Positions 8,652 through 16,209 of a stretch of 53,122 nt of DNA are shown here, in pieces (position 1 is the stretch's first letter; each line of letters begins with the position of its first letter). Source of the stretch: Microcaldota archaeon (GTDB taxonomy: Archaea > Micrarchaeota > Micrarchaeia > Micrarchaeales > CABMGC01); the NCBI GenBank assembly GCA_028867335.1, contig JAGWGN010000004.1:1-53122 (forward strand). The letters are read 5' to 3'. Position numbers and translations under genes: made by a program. The notes beneath the pieces were generated by a model, which was not told the origin of the DNA, did no database searches, and worked only from the letters and a program-made list of their open reading frames with translations.

Positions 8652-9260
8652 TTATTTTAGGGATTCAGTATGAGATTCCCTAAGGCTATGCTTTGCAGCG
8701 TTCCTAAACATCTCCTCCTCGAAATTAGTGCCATCGCTGCTTGCGTACTTGACTTTGATTATTGGAGGGGTATTGGGGTGGAGTAAGATCAATTTGATCA
8801 CGTCTCGGTCCTTGCGGCCGAGGCTGTATTCTCCGACTTCCTCATGGAATATTCTCTCAAGCCAATCCGAAGTCGCATCGGGATTCTTGAGCAGTGCCTG
8901 CAACAAAAGTGAGTCCTTCTGGACCAATAACGACTCGATTGTTGACTGGAAGAATTTCATGTTTTCTCCTCTGAAGAGGATTGGATTTTGGAGGCCGCTA
9001 AACGATACGCTGATGTCCCCGAACTCTATCCTTTTTTTAAGCACATCCCTTGAGATGCATTCGTTCATTACCGCGGAGGACCTCACACTGGGAAATTTAC
9101 ACATTGAAAGCTGATCGAGCTGCCATGACTCCTTTGTTTCCTCAGCAATCCTTGTTAGCGCCCCTATCTGGGAGTCGCTAATCAGTTGGAGAAATCTAGC
9201 GCCCTCAGTTTCTACGGCCGTCTGAGTTCCGTCCTTCTTGTGATAAAGGCTTTGTGCCAC
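8652..9260 (-). CDS. Hypothetical protein with helical-repeat look
   Basis: A 202-residue protein I cannot assign. Two stretches have a similar spacing, ALLKNPDATSDWLERIF near residues 121-137 and LILLHPNTPPIIKVKYA near 156-172. They resemble units of leucine-rich-variant or HEAT-like helical repeats (LL.NP.T....L). The start is a GTG at 9260: a TATA-like CAATAAAAAG lies about 26 bases upstream, so the mRNA is probably leaderless. No catalytic motif, signal or membrane segment is visible. Confidence 0.6.
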   Translation of the reverse strand: MAQSLYHKKDGTQTAVETEGARFLQLISDSQIGALTRIAEETKESWQLDQLSMCKFPSVRSSAVMNECISRDVLKKRIEFGDISVSFSGLQNPILFRGENMKFFQSTIESLLVQKDSLLLQALLKNPDATSDWLERIFHEEVGEYSLGRKDRDVIKLILLHPNTPPIIKVKYASSDGTNFEEEMFRNAAKHSLRESHTESLK

Positions 9261-9365
9261 AACTCCCGATTATCATTGTGAAGCGGTCTTTTTATTGCTA
9301 TTGTATCGGTTTGTAAAAAAGTTTATAGCGTTATAGAACCAATTAACTGTGGAAACAGTGATCTC

Positions 9366-9716
9366 ATGAGCTTCAAGATTCCTTTCTTTAGCAGCATACC
9401 TGTAGAGATAACGCAGATAAACATCGGCTACAACACGACAATGCACAGCATCGGAGGTTTCAAGGCGAAGGGCAAGTTTGTCTACAAGCTCCCTTTCTCA
9501 AACACCGAGACAGTGCCCATGCGCGTGCTCAAGATCGAGATCGACAAGCCGTTTGTTCTAAAGAAGATGAGCCGCAGCCTTCCAGTGGACATAGAGTCAG
9601 GGCAGAAGATGGTCTTTGAGCTCAAGCTCGAGTTCGGCGGAAAATTCGCCTACAGCGGCCCGCTTGGGATAAAGCTGATGGCGCTTCCGATAAGCTCGAC
9701 GCTGACAGGCAAATGA
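9366..9716 (+). CDS. Hypothetical all-beta small protein
   Basis: A 116-residue protein I cannot assign. Alternating hydrophobic strands (VEITQINIGYN, GKFVYKLPFSN, KMVFELKLEFGGKFAYSG) suggest a beta sandwich, perhaps an immunoglobulin-like fold. There is no signal peptide or cysteine. A TATA box AGTTTATAGC lies about 40 bases upstream and a Shine-Dalgarno-like GTGAT lies just before the ATG. It stands alone and ends at a strong hairpin terminator. Confidence 0.6.
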   Translation: MSFKIPFFSSIPVEITQINIGYNTTMHSIGGFKAKGKFVYKLPFSNTETVPMRVLKIEIDKPFVLKKMSRSLPVDIESGQKMVFELKLEFGGKFAYSGPLGIKLMALPISSTLTGK

Positions 9717-9735
9717 TCGATTTTTAGGATTTGTA

Positions 9736-9765
9736 GAAAACCCGCACAGCAAAGTGCGGATTTTC
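9736..9765 (+). terminator. Palindromic hairpin terminator after the beta protein
   Basis: CCGCAC and GTGCGG form six base pairs around the loop AGCAAA. GAAAA and TTTTC extend the stem to eleven pairs with one mismatch. It lies 20 bases past the stop at 9716 in a convergent gap, so it can stop transcription from either side. Confidence 0.65.
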
Positions 9766-9779
9766 GATTAGAATAAAAT

Positions 9780-9793
9780 GGGGCTTGCGCCCC
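9780..9793 (-). terminator. GGGGC/GCCCC hairpin terminator for the repeat protein
   Basis: A five-pair GC stem with loop TTGC lies 10 bases past the stop of the minus-strand repeat protein. On that strand it is followed by a T-rich stretch (ATTTTATTC), as in a hairpin plus U-tract terminator. Confidence 0.6.
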
Positions 9794-9802
9794 GAAATAA
9801 AA

Positions 9803-10027
9803 TTACTTTCGGCCTCTCCTGTTCATCTTCGCTCGAGCGACATATCCGCCCTTGTCGATGAAGTACAGGTATCCTTCTGCCCTGCTTACCTTTTCAGATC
9901 CAACCTTGCCCTTTCTGCCCCTTGAGTTGGTCTTCATTGGTGTCTTCCAAACGTATCCATCCTTTCCGAGGAAATATAGATACCCATCTTCTCTGCTTAT
10001 TTTCTCTTTTCCTACTCGTTCAGCCAT
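9803..10027 (-). CDS. Small basic protein of two tandem repeats
   Basis: A 74-residue basic protein built of two copies of a unit of about 37 residues. Each copy has VGxEKxSRxxGYLYF, a KxGYV turn, and an arginine/lysine-rich end (SRGRKGK, RRGRK). I recall similar repeat proteins in DPANN archaea but know no function. The aromatic strand-turn pattern and basic tails suggest nucleic-acid binding. The frame extends to an upstream ATG at 10060, but a TATA box at 10061-10072 puts transcription start downstream of that codon, so the ATG at 10027 is preferred. Confidence 0.75.
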   Translation of the reverse strand: MAERVGKEKISREDGYLYFLGKDGYVWKTPMKTNSRGRKGKVGSEKVSRAEGYLYFIDKGGYVARAKMNRRGRK

Positions 10028-10195
10028 AATTTCACCCTCGATACTCTCTCGGAAGTACACATTTATATATTTATCGACGAGGATACGTCAGTAATATATA
10101 CTTCGGGGCGTTTTTCGGCGAAAATCCGGCTTTTCCCCCCTCGTTTTAAGAATGGTTTTAAACCTTTAGTGTGAAATCGTATTCAGAATGATTGC

Positions 10196-10930
10196 ATGAT
10201 AGAGATCAAAATTTCAAAGGATGTGAAGTTGAAGGGTTACACGCTTATAGAGGGTTTTCCGGGCGCAGGGCTTGTCGGGCCGATGGCAAACAGCTACATA
10301 ATCGAGAAGCTCGACATGGAGTACATTGGCCACATTGAGTGCGATGTCTTCCCGCCAATCGCGGCAGTGCATGGGGGCGTTGCAATGTTCCCTGTCAGGA
10401 TCTACAGAGACGAGAAGTACAAGCTCGTGGTTATAATCTCTGAGTTCACGATACCTACAGATGTCATCTACCAGCTTGGAAACGAGCTGATAAACTTCAT
10501 CAGAAAGCAGGGGATCTCCCTCGTCGTATCGATTGGGGGAATGCCTACGCCCAAGCCGAGCGGGCTTGCGTACGGGATAGCAACGACAAAGCAGCTAACC
10601 GACAAGCTCAAGAGCGCGAAGATTGCACCAATAAGCGAGGGGGTTGTCGCTGGAGTCAGCGCGCTGCTTCTTGCAAACAGCATGGAGTTTGGTATACCGG
10701 TTATAGACGTACTCGTACAGGTTGATCCAACAGTCATGGACCCTGAGTATGCTGTTGTCGCTATAGAGAATGTGAAGAAGATAATAAACATGAACATAAG
10801 CGTCGAGGAGCTTGACAAGGAGGCGAAGTTAGTCGAGGCAAGAGTGAAGGACATCCTAAAGAAGGCCCGCGACTCGCACGAGTCATACAAGAACGCGGTA
10901 GACGCGACAGGACCATCGATGTACGCTTAG
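10196..10930 (+). CDS. PAC2-family protein (proteasome-assembly-chaperone-like)
   Basis: A 244-residue protein of the archaeal PAC2 family, related to proteasome assembly chaperone 2. Family features are the N-terminal EGFPGAGLVGPMAN, the central SIGGMPTP with a glycine-rich turn, and ISEGVVAGVSALLLANS, followed by a C-terminal helical tail. Archaeal members are thought to help assemble or bind the 20S proteasome, but direct evidence is thin. A TATA box GTTTTAAAC lies about 37 bases upstream. tRNA-Leu follows after eight bases and may share the transcript. Confidence 0.87.
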   Translation: MIEIKISKDVKLKGYTLIEGFPGAGLVGPMANSYIIEKLDMEYIGHIECDVFPPIAAVHGGVAMFPVRIYRDEKYKLVVIISEFTIPTDVIYQLGNELINFIRKQGISLVVSIGGMPTPKPSGLAYGIATTKQLTDKLKSAKIAPISEGVVAGVSALLLANSMEFGIPVIDVLVQVDPTVMDPEYAVVAIENVKKIINMNISVEELDKEAKLVEARVKDILKKARDSHESYKNAVDATGPSMYA

Positions 10931-10938
10931 GATAGGAT

Positions 10939-11042
10939 GCAGGGGTTGCAGAGTCTGGTTTGGCAGTAAGCCACAGAAAAACGCGCAGGACTTAAGATCC
11001 TGTGGCCTAGCGCCTTCGAGAGTTCGAATCTCTCCCCCTGCA
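10939..11042 (+). tRNA. tRNA-Leu (anticodon TAA) with enlarged D arm
   Basis: Acceptor stem GCAGGGG with CCCCTGC, discriminator A, anticodon stem CAGGA with TCCTG and loop CTTAAGA (anticodon TAA). The long variable arm has a GGC/GCC stem and the T loop is a normal TTCGAAT. At 104 bases it is some 16-17 longer than usual for tRNA-Leu. All of the excess is in the D arm (10954-10977), where TGGC-AGTAA-GCCA forms a hairpin flanked by TCTG and CAGA. The D stem is otherwise weak. It may be a short intron or a true D-arm expansion. Confidence 0.85.
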
Positions 11043-11048
11043 CATTCC

Positions 11049-11468
11049 TTACAGCCTCTTCTCCATCCATGTCAGGGTCTTTCCCTTTTTGTAGCCTAGA
11101 TGCGCGAGTATCCTTGCGACATTAGGATTTGTGGCAAGAGAATATACAGATTTTATTCTTCTTCTTTTGAGCCACTGCTCCCTCTTCTTTATCAGCAAAC
11201 CGCCAATTCCCTTACCACGGTATTTCGGAAGCACCACGTTGTAGACAAGGCAGGCGTAATCCGGACCCTCGATGGCGCAGTATGAGAAAGCTATGATCCG
11301 ATCAGCTTCGATTGCAACGAGAAAGATGCCGTTGCGGTTTGCTATTGCGAACTTGAAATCGGTCGGAGTCATGAAGATCTCGTTTTTTGAGACCTTGAGC
11401 TCAGGTGTGGATCTTCCGATCTTGTAGAGCACATTGAAATCTGAAATCTTAGCCTTCCTGATTCGCAT
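11049..11468 (-). CDS. GNAT-family N-acetyltransferase
   Basis: A 139-residue acetyltransferase of the GNAT superfamily. Strand 4 and the acetyl-CoA pyrophosphate loop are clear in YNVVLPKYRGKGIGGLLIKK (about 86-105). The later NPNVARILAHLGYKK matches the usual helix near the cofactor. It transfers an acetyl group from acetyl-CoA to an amine; the substrate is unknown. It sits convergent between tRNA-Leu and tRNA-Thr and ends seven bases from tRNA-Leu. Confidence 0.85.
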   Translation of the reverse strand: MRIRKAKISDFNVLYKIGRSTPELKVSKNEIFMTPTDFKFAIANRNGIFLVAIEADRIIAFSYCAIEGPDYACLVYNVVLPKYRGKGIGGLLIKKREQWLKRRRIKSVYSLATNPNVARILAHLGYKKGKTLTWMEKRL

Positions 11469-11523
11469 AAGGTTATACTGAAATAAGCAGCTATATAAAA
11501 TTGTTTGGACTAAGTAATTCTGC

Positions 11524-11595
11524 GCACCTGTAGCTCAGTGGTAGAGCGCGTGCATGGTAAGCACGAGGTCGCGAGTCCAATTCTCGCCGGGTGCT
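11524..11595 (+). tRNA. tRNA-Thr (anticodon GGT)
   Basis: Acceptor stem GCACCTG with CGGGTGC, D arm with AGTGGTA, anticodon stem CGTGC with GCACG and loop ATGGTAA giving GGT. The G1-C72, C2-G71 pairs fit threonine identity. The T loop is TCCAATT, so position 55 is C instead of the usual T. A T-rich run (TTTCTTTTTTC) right after the gene is the likely terminator. Confidence 0.93.
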
Positions 11596-11617
11596 TTCTT
11601 TTTTCAAAAAATAGTAC

Positions 11618-11642
11618 GGGACTCGACAAATTGCCGAGTCCC
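11618..11642 (-). terminator. GGGACTCG/CGAGTCCC hairpin terminator
   Basis: A perfect eight-base inverted repeat around a nine-base loop lies between tRNA-Thr and the convergent membrane protein gene. Read on the minus strand it is followed closely by a run of six T, so it probably ends the transcript of the gene at 11666-11944. Confidence 0.7.
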
Positions 11643-11665
11643 AACGTCTATAAAAATTAATCAAA

Positions 11666-11944
11666 TTACTTCTTGCCCTTCTTCATCATGCCCTTTGCAA
11701 GATAGAGGACTATTCCAACGACTACGATCCAGACGACCAGGTCAATCACAAGCCCCATCCAGTCTACTGCCCAAGGGCTGTACTGTGGACCCACTGCAAG
11801 CCACCTTATCCATGTCACGGGGAACCCGTACCATGTTGCTCCGATGAGCCCTCCTCCCGGGGTGCTGTTGTAGAGCCCGGTGACAAGGGTTATCACAGCT
11901 CCGCCCACTATAGACTTTACCGCAAACATCTTTGAGATTTCCAT
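11666..11944 (-). CDS. Small membrane protein, two transmembrane segments
   Basis: A 92-residue protein I cannot assign. One hydrophobic segment lies near the N terminus (IVGGAVITLVTGLY) and a stronger one lies near the C terminus (LVIDLVVWIVVVGIVLYLAK). The tail is KGMMKKGKK, predicted to stay in the cytoplasm. The stretch between is tryptophan- and proline-rich and probably lies outside. It is downstream of the DEAD-box helicase on the same strand, 54 bases away. Confidence 0.65.
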   Translation of the reverse strand: MEISKMFAVKSIVGGAVITLVTGLYNSTPGGGLIGATWYGFPVTWIRWLAVGPQYSPWAVDWMGLVIDLVVWIVVVGIVLYLAKGMMKKGKK

Positions 11945-11998
11945 GCTGAGAAGTGGGAAATCTAAGCTTAAAAGGTTTGCTGGGATGCAAAAATGAGA

Positions 11999-13408
11999 TT
12001 ATCTGTGGAAGCTCCTCTTGTAGCGCCTGTTGAATCCGCCGCTTGAGCCGTGGCCCTCGCCCCTCTCGCCTCCGCCTTCCCTATGGCCTCCTCCCTCTCC
12101 GCCCCGCCTTTCAGAGCTTCTGTGGAATCCGCCGCCCCCTGGCCTTCCGAAGCTTCTTCTTGGGCCTCCGGAACTTGGGCCGCCTCTGCTAAAGCCGCCT
12201 CCGCCCCTTCTTCCTCCGAATCTGCCACCTCCTCCGAAGCTTCCCCGGTTAGGGTCGCTGATTGGCAGGTCTAGGTTTCTAAATGGCTCTAGGTTCAGCT
12301 CGATCTTGTCCATCTTTACGTTCGCGTAATCCTGGATGTCTCGCAGCTGCTTTCGCTGCTCGGGGTCTGCGATTGTCAGCGCCCTTCCCTCCTTGCCCAT
12401 CCTTGCGGATCTTCCGACCCTGTGGATGTAGGTTGTTGGCTCGTCTGGAGCGCCGAAGTTTATGATGTCTGTAACGTCATTGATGTCAAGCCCCCTTGCC
12501 GCGACGTTTGTGGCGATAAGGAACTGCGCACCGTTTCTGAAGTTGCCAAGCGATCTCTCCCTCATTGACTGGGTGAGCCCTCCGTGCATTAGTATTGCGT
12601 TGTACTTCTGGCTGAGAAGCACCCTGTGAATTGCATTCGCCTCGTACTTTGTCCTTGAGAAGATTATTCCCTTCTTCGGGGAGTACTCCTTGATGTATGC
12701 GAGAAGCGCCGAGAACTTGAGCCGATTTGGCACGATCGTGTATAGCTGCTTTATCGTGCTGACCGTCCTGTCGTCCTCCTCTCCGACCGTGATCTTGACC
12801 GCCTGTCCGTTTGAGTATCTGTCCCCGATCTTGACTATCTCCCTAGGCATTGTTGCGGAGAACATCATCATCTGCCTCTCCTTTGGAGTCCTTGAGATTA
12901 TGAACTCGACGTCCTCTATGAATCCCATGTCGAGCATCACGTCAGCCTCGTCTAGGACCAAAAACTTGATCTTCTCGAGCTTTAGCGCGCCCCTTTCGAC
13001 CAAGTCGATAATCCTTCCTGGAGTGCCAACCACGATGTTAGTGCCCCTCTTTAGCTCCTGGACCTGCATGTTGATCGATGCGCCCCCGTAGACAATCGTT
13101 GTGTGGACGTGAAGCGGTGCCCCTACCTTTGTCGCGAATGCCGCAACCTGGATCGCAAGCTCCCTTGTAGGGACTACGATCAGCGCCTCGATGTCGTGCG
13201 TGTGCGCGAGCATCTGGAAGATCGGGACCAAGAATCCGCCCGTCTTTCCAGTGCCCGTCTTTGCGCGGGCCACCACGTTCTTGTGGTTGAGCAGCTCAGG
13301 GATTGTTCTTTCCTGGACCTCTGTGGCTGAAATAAATCCAACCCTCTTTAGAGCCTCGATTAGCTCTGGTTTCAAATTCATGTCTTTAAAATCTGTCAAA
13401 ATTAACAC
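11999..13408 (-). CDS. DEAD-box RNA helicase with RGG-rich tail
   Basis: A 469-residue ATP-dependent RNA helicase. In order it shows a Q-motif region, Walker A AKTGTGKT (about 54-61), GTPGR, DEAD (in LDEADVMLD), SAT, and the C-terminal lobe with the arginine-finger motif HRVGRSARMG in place of the common HRIGRTGR. From about residue 390 the tail is almost only glycine, arginine and serine (GGGGRFGGRRGGGG and similar), a low-complexity RNA-binding extension. Roles in ribosome assembly or RNA unfolding are likely. A TATA-like CTATATATC lies about 70 bases upstream, leaving a 5' leader that could be regulatory. Confidence 0.94.
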   Translation of the reverse strand: MLILTDFKDMNLKPELIEALKRVGFISATEVQERTIPELLNHKNVVARAKTGTGKTGGFLVPIFQMLAHTHDIEALIVVPTRELAIQVAAFATKVGAPLHVHTTIVYGGASINMQVQELKRGTNIVVGTPGRIIDLVERGALKLEKIKFLVLDEADVMLDMGFIEDVEFIISRTPKERQMMMFSATMPREIVKIGDRYSNGQAVKITVGEEDDRTVSTIKQLYTIVPNRLKFSALLAYIKEYSPKKGIIFSRTKYEANAIHRVLLSQKYNAILMHGGLTQSMRERSLGNFRNGAQFLIATNVAARGLDINDVTDIINFGAPDEPTTYIHRVGRSARMGKEGRALTIADPEQRKQLRDIQDYANVKMDKIELNLEPFRNLDLPISDPNRGSFGGGGRFGGRRGGGGFSRGGPSSGGPRRSFGRPGGGGFHRSSERRGGEGGGHREGGGERGEGHGSSGGFNRRYKRSFHR

Positions 13409-13532
13409 CGAAAATAAGGAAAATTAGACTTTCGCTTTCCTTGTATACAAAAGCATTGAATCTCATGATATATAGAGCTTTCGTTTCGAGGGCATTTTGT
13501 TCGTTTTGGGCAGAAGCTGGCTCCTTTGATTG

Positions 13533-13584
13533 ACGCACTTTTGCGGCCCAAAATGAGGTGCGTACGCAATTTATTTAGGTGCGC
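13533..13584 (+). promoter_or_regulatory. Promoter of the ABC exporter with three A(A/G)GTGCG motifs
   Basis: A TATA-like ATTTATTTAG (13568-13577) lies about 40 bases before the ABC ATPase start. AGGTGCG occurs at 13556 and again at 13577, 21 bases apart, on either side of the TATA box. An inverted copy (ACGCACTT, 13533-13540) lies further upstream. The spacing of two helical turns suggests an operator. The rest of the 13409-13614 gap is AT-rich and also holds the helicase promoter. Confidence 0.45.
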
Positions 13585-13614
13585 AGGACCAAGTAAGATG
13601 GCAAGGTAGAGTGG

Positions 13615-14604
13615 ATGGAGGAAGTGATAAGCGTTGATGGGCTAGAAAAGAATTTCAAGACCTATGAGAGCCAGAGCGGCAAGGGAATCTTCTTGGCCTC
13701 GCTCAGGAGAAAATACTACACAAAAAAGGCTCTTAGAAAGGTGAGTTTTAAGGTCAAAAAGGGGGAGATGGTGATGCTTCTGGGGGAGAACGGGAGCGGC
13801 AAATCGACGCTGATAAAAATACTTACCGGAATTGTCCATCCCGATGGGGGGGATGCGAAGGTCCTTGGAATGACCCCTTGGGAGAACAGGATAAAGCTTG
13901 CGTGGAACTACGGCATGGTAAGCGGGGCGCACAACCAGCTGTTCTGGAACCTCCCCGCCATAGACACTTTTGAATATATCAGAGGACTCTACGAGATCAA
14001 ACAAGAAGATTTTGACGAAAGGTTGAGCTATTTCATCAATATACTAAATCTGGAGGACGTCTATAGAAAGCAGATTAGAACGCTCTCGCTTGGAGAGAGG
14101 ATGAAATGCAATTTTGTTGCATCGGTACTGCACCTGCCCAAAGTAGTCTTTATGGACGAGGCCACAATAGGGATGGATCTCTCATCAGTAATAAGTTTGA
14201 GGCAGGCACTTTTAGACATGCAGAAAAGGCATGGCACTACGTTCTTCATGACAACCCACATCGTGGATGAGATAAAGGCGCTTGCAGAACACGTGATAAT
14301 AATAGACAAGGGCAGCATTGTCTTTGACGGCTCCAAAAAGGAGCTGCAAAGGTTCTTCGGAAAGAAGAAGTACCTGGAGGTGCACTTTAAGAACAAAATT
14401 GGGAAGGGTGAATATCCCCTTGGCGGAAAGATTGTTGACCAAAATGACACTTATCTGAAGATTGAGATAGACGCGGCCAGGCTGAAAAACAAGCGCACAG
14501 TGGCGCTCCTCAACTCGGAGAATGTTTTTGACTACAACGTTTCAGAAGCAGATATCGGCCACGTTCTTGCGCGATTTTACGGAATGAGAAGGAAGAGGAG
14601 GTAG
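13615..14604 (+). CDS. ABC-2 type exporter, ATP-binding subunit
   Basis: A 329-residue ABC ATPase. Walker A GENGSGKST is near residue 57, signature LSLGERMK near 157, Walker B VVFMDEATIGMD near 178-189, and a switch histidine follows in TTHIVDE. A C-terminal extension of about 90 residues follows the ATPase. The insertion around residues 20-40 before the core is typical of the COG4586-type ATPases that pair with two unlike ABC-2 permeases, as here. Substrate unknown; related systems export lipids, drugs or glycans. The permease genes follow after five bases and one base. Confidence 0.92.
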   Translation: MEEVISVDGLEKNFKTYESQSGKGIFLASLRRKYYTKKALRKVSFKVKKGEMVMLLGENGSGKSTLIKILTGIVHPDGGDAKVLGMTPWENRIKLAWNYGMVSGAHNQLFWNLPAIDTFEYIRGLYEIKQEDFDERLSYFINILNLEDVYRKQIRTLSLGERMKCNFVASVLHLPKVVFMDEATIGMDLSSVISLRQALLDMQKRHGTTFFMTTHIVDEIKALAEHVIIIDKGSIVFDGSKKELQRFFGKKKYLEVHFKNKIGKGEYPLGGKIVDQNDTYLKIEIDAARLKNKRTVALLNSENVFDYNVSEADIGHVLARFYGMRRKRR

Positions 14605-14609
14605 AGGGT

Positions 14610-15416
14610 TTGTTGGCAAGTTTGCATCTGCAAAGGTATGTGGAATATTCAAAGGCACTGATAAAGAGAAGGCTCGCATTCAAAATGAACATGGTTCTAC
14701 TCATGAGCTTCCAGATAATGAGCCCGATAATAATGCTGTTTGTCTGGACGGCGATTTATCTTGCATCTGGAGTCTCAACAATAAGCAATTTTACCCTTTT
14801 GCAGATAGCGACGTACTTCTTTGTGATTGCCGCGCTCAACGCAATGGCGCCGGACATATCCTGGGGGATTCTTGGGGATGTGAGGTCTGGGAACATCTTT
14901 TCCATACTCACCAGGCCACTCAGTTATGTGTGGGTCATCGTATCGGGCGCATTCGCAAACATATTGTTTGATACAATCACTGTTGGAATACCAATCTTAG
15001 TGCTATTGGTGGTATTCGCGCACGTTTCACTCACCTTATCAACTGCGGCCCTCTTTGCGCTTAGCGTACTGGTGATGCTATGCCTGACCATCATGACAGA
15101 ATTCCTAATAGGGTACATAGCGTTCTTCTTCATAGATATAGGAGGGCTACTAAACATCTCAAACTTCGTCATGCAGTTCTTGGGAGGGGGTATGATACCG
15201 CTCAACCTTCTTCCAAGTGGCATCTCTGCAGTCACTAGCGTGCTGCCTTTTCAGTTCATGCTCTACACGCCTGCGGCAATATTCACCGGGGCGGTAAGCA
15301 ATGTGCAGGCGGAGCAGAGCCTGATCTTGGGGGTGCTGTGGCTCGGGATATTCATGGTGCTATGCTATGGCATGTGGTATGCTGCAAAAAGGCATATTGA
15401 CGCTGTTGGTGTTTAA
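14610..15416 (+). CDS. ABC-2 type exporter permease 1
   Basis: A 268-residue integral membrane protein with about six transmembrane segments, in the arrangement of ABC-2 permeases paired with COG4586-like ATPases. A cytoplasmic amphipathic stretch (YVEYSKALIKRRLAFKMN) comes first, then hydrophobic segments and the VRSGNIFSILTRPLSY coupling-helix region. The start is a TTG at 14610 just after the ATPase stop; there is no good in-frame ATG before residue 26. It forms the transport channel with permease 2. Confidence 0.87.
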   Translation: MLASLHLQRYVEYSKALIKRRLAFKMNMVLLMSFQIMSPIIMLFVWTAIYLASGVSTISNFTLLQIATYFFVIAALNAMAPDISWGILGDVRSGNIFSILTRPLSYVWVIVSGAFANILFDTITVGIPILVLLVVFAHVSLTLSTAALFALSVLVMLCLTIMTEFLIGYIAFFFIDIGGLLNISNFVMQFLGGGMIPLNLLPSGISAVTSVLPFQFMLYTPAAIFTGAVSNVQAEQSLILGVLWLGIFMVLCYGMWYAAKRHIDAVGV

Positions 15417-15417
15417 G

Positions 15418-16209
15418 ATGAGCAGCGGAATCAGAAGAACCTTGCATCTGTTTGCCTTGACGCAGGTGTATACTTGGAAATCCTTTATATCCTATAGATT
15501 CCAGTCAGTATTCTGGTTTCTCAGCTCCATCCTGCAGGCCTTGCTGACTTTTGTGTTTGTCAGTGTGATATACCAGGTTTCAACAGGAATCCCCGGATGG
15601 GGCTATCTGCAGATGCTCCTGCTCACTTCGGTAACCATAGTGGTGACCAGCGGGGTGATTTACCTGATGGACATTTACAATATAAGCGAGTCTTTGCTTA
15701 TGGGAAATTTTGACTCGTTCCTTACAAAGCCTATGTCCCCCTATTTCGTTTTCCTCTCTTCTTTCACCGGCACAAGCGCCATAGGGGGAGTTATAACCGG
15801 GATAATATTGTTTGCTTACGCCGCATCCCAGCTTCACTTCGGCGTTCTAAATCTAATAGCGGCCTTCGCCATATTCGCGTTGGGCATTTTGATTGCACTG
15901 ATTTTCGTCATGGTGCTGATAATGGGATCCTATAAGATTTTCAGAGGCGGGGGATGGGTCAACTGGCTCTTCAGCATCCTGGGAAATATCACCAAATATC
16001 CACTGAGTATTTACGGGGTGATAGGTTCCCTATTGATGACGTTTATTATACCGTTGGGCTTCGCCTCATATTATCCCGTTGAGGCGCTGAGCGGAAAAAT
16101 TGGGGCAGAGGGAATAATTGTAATAATCTTGCTTGCAATTGCCATCATCTTTTTGCTCTCCAGAATTTTTGAGTACCTGTTCAAAAGCTACTCGAGCGCG
16201 ATGGGTTAG
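15418..16209 (+). CDS. ABC-2 type exporter permease 2
   Basis: A 263-residue membrane protein with about six transmembrane segments, of the ABC2_membrane_6 type. The coupling region LLMGNFDSFLTKPMSPYFVFL mirrors VRSGNIFSILTRPLSY in permease 1, so the two probably form a heterodimer. The frame extends upstream, but the ATG at 15418, one base after the permease 1 stop, gives the natural start. It ends by a four-base overlap with the convergent gene at 16206. Confidence 0.87.
   Translation: MSSGIRRTLHLFALTQVYTWKSFISYRFQSVFWFLSSILQALLTFVFVSVIYQVSTGIPGWGYLQMLLLTSVTIVVTSGVIYLMDIYNISESLLMGNFDSFLTKPMSPYFVFLSSFTGTSAIGGVITGIILFAYAASQLHFGVLNLIAAFAIFALGILIALIFVMVLIMGSYKIFRGGGWVNWLFSILGNITKYPLSIYGVIGSLLMTFIIPLGFASYYPVEALSGKIGAEGIIVIILLAIAIIFLLSRIFEYLFKSYSSAMG

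Noticed and set aside
10954-10977. A standard bulge-helix-bulge intron in tRNA-Leu.
   Set aside because: Only one bulge is present, and cutting by the standard rule removes about nine bases, which does not restore a normal D arm. Kept only as an anomaly.
11968-12274. Long plus- and minus-strand frames over the glycine-rich helicase tail.
   Set aside because: They are low-complexity shadows of GGC/CGC-type repeats in the RGG tail.
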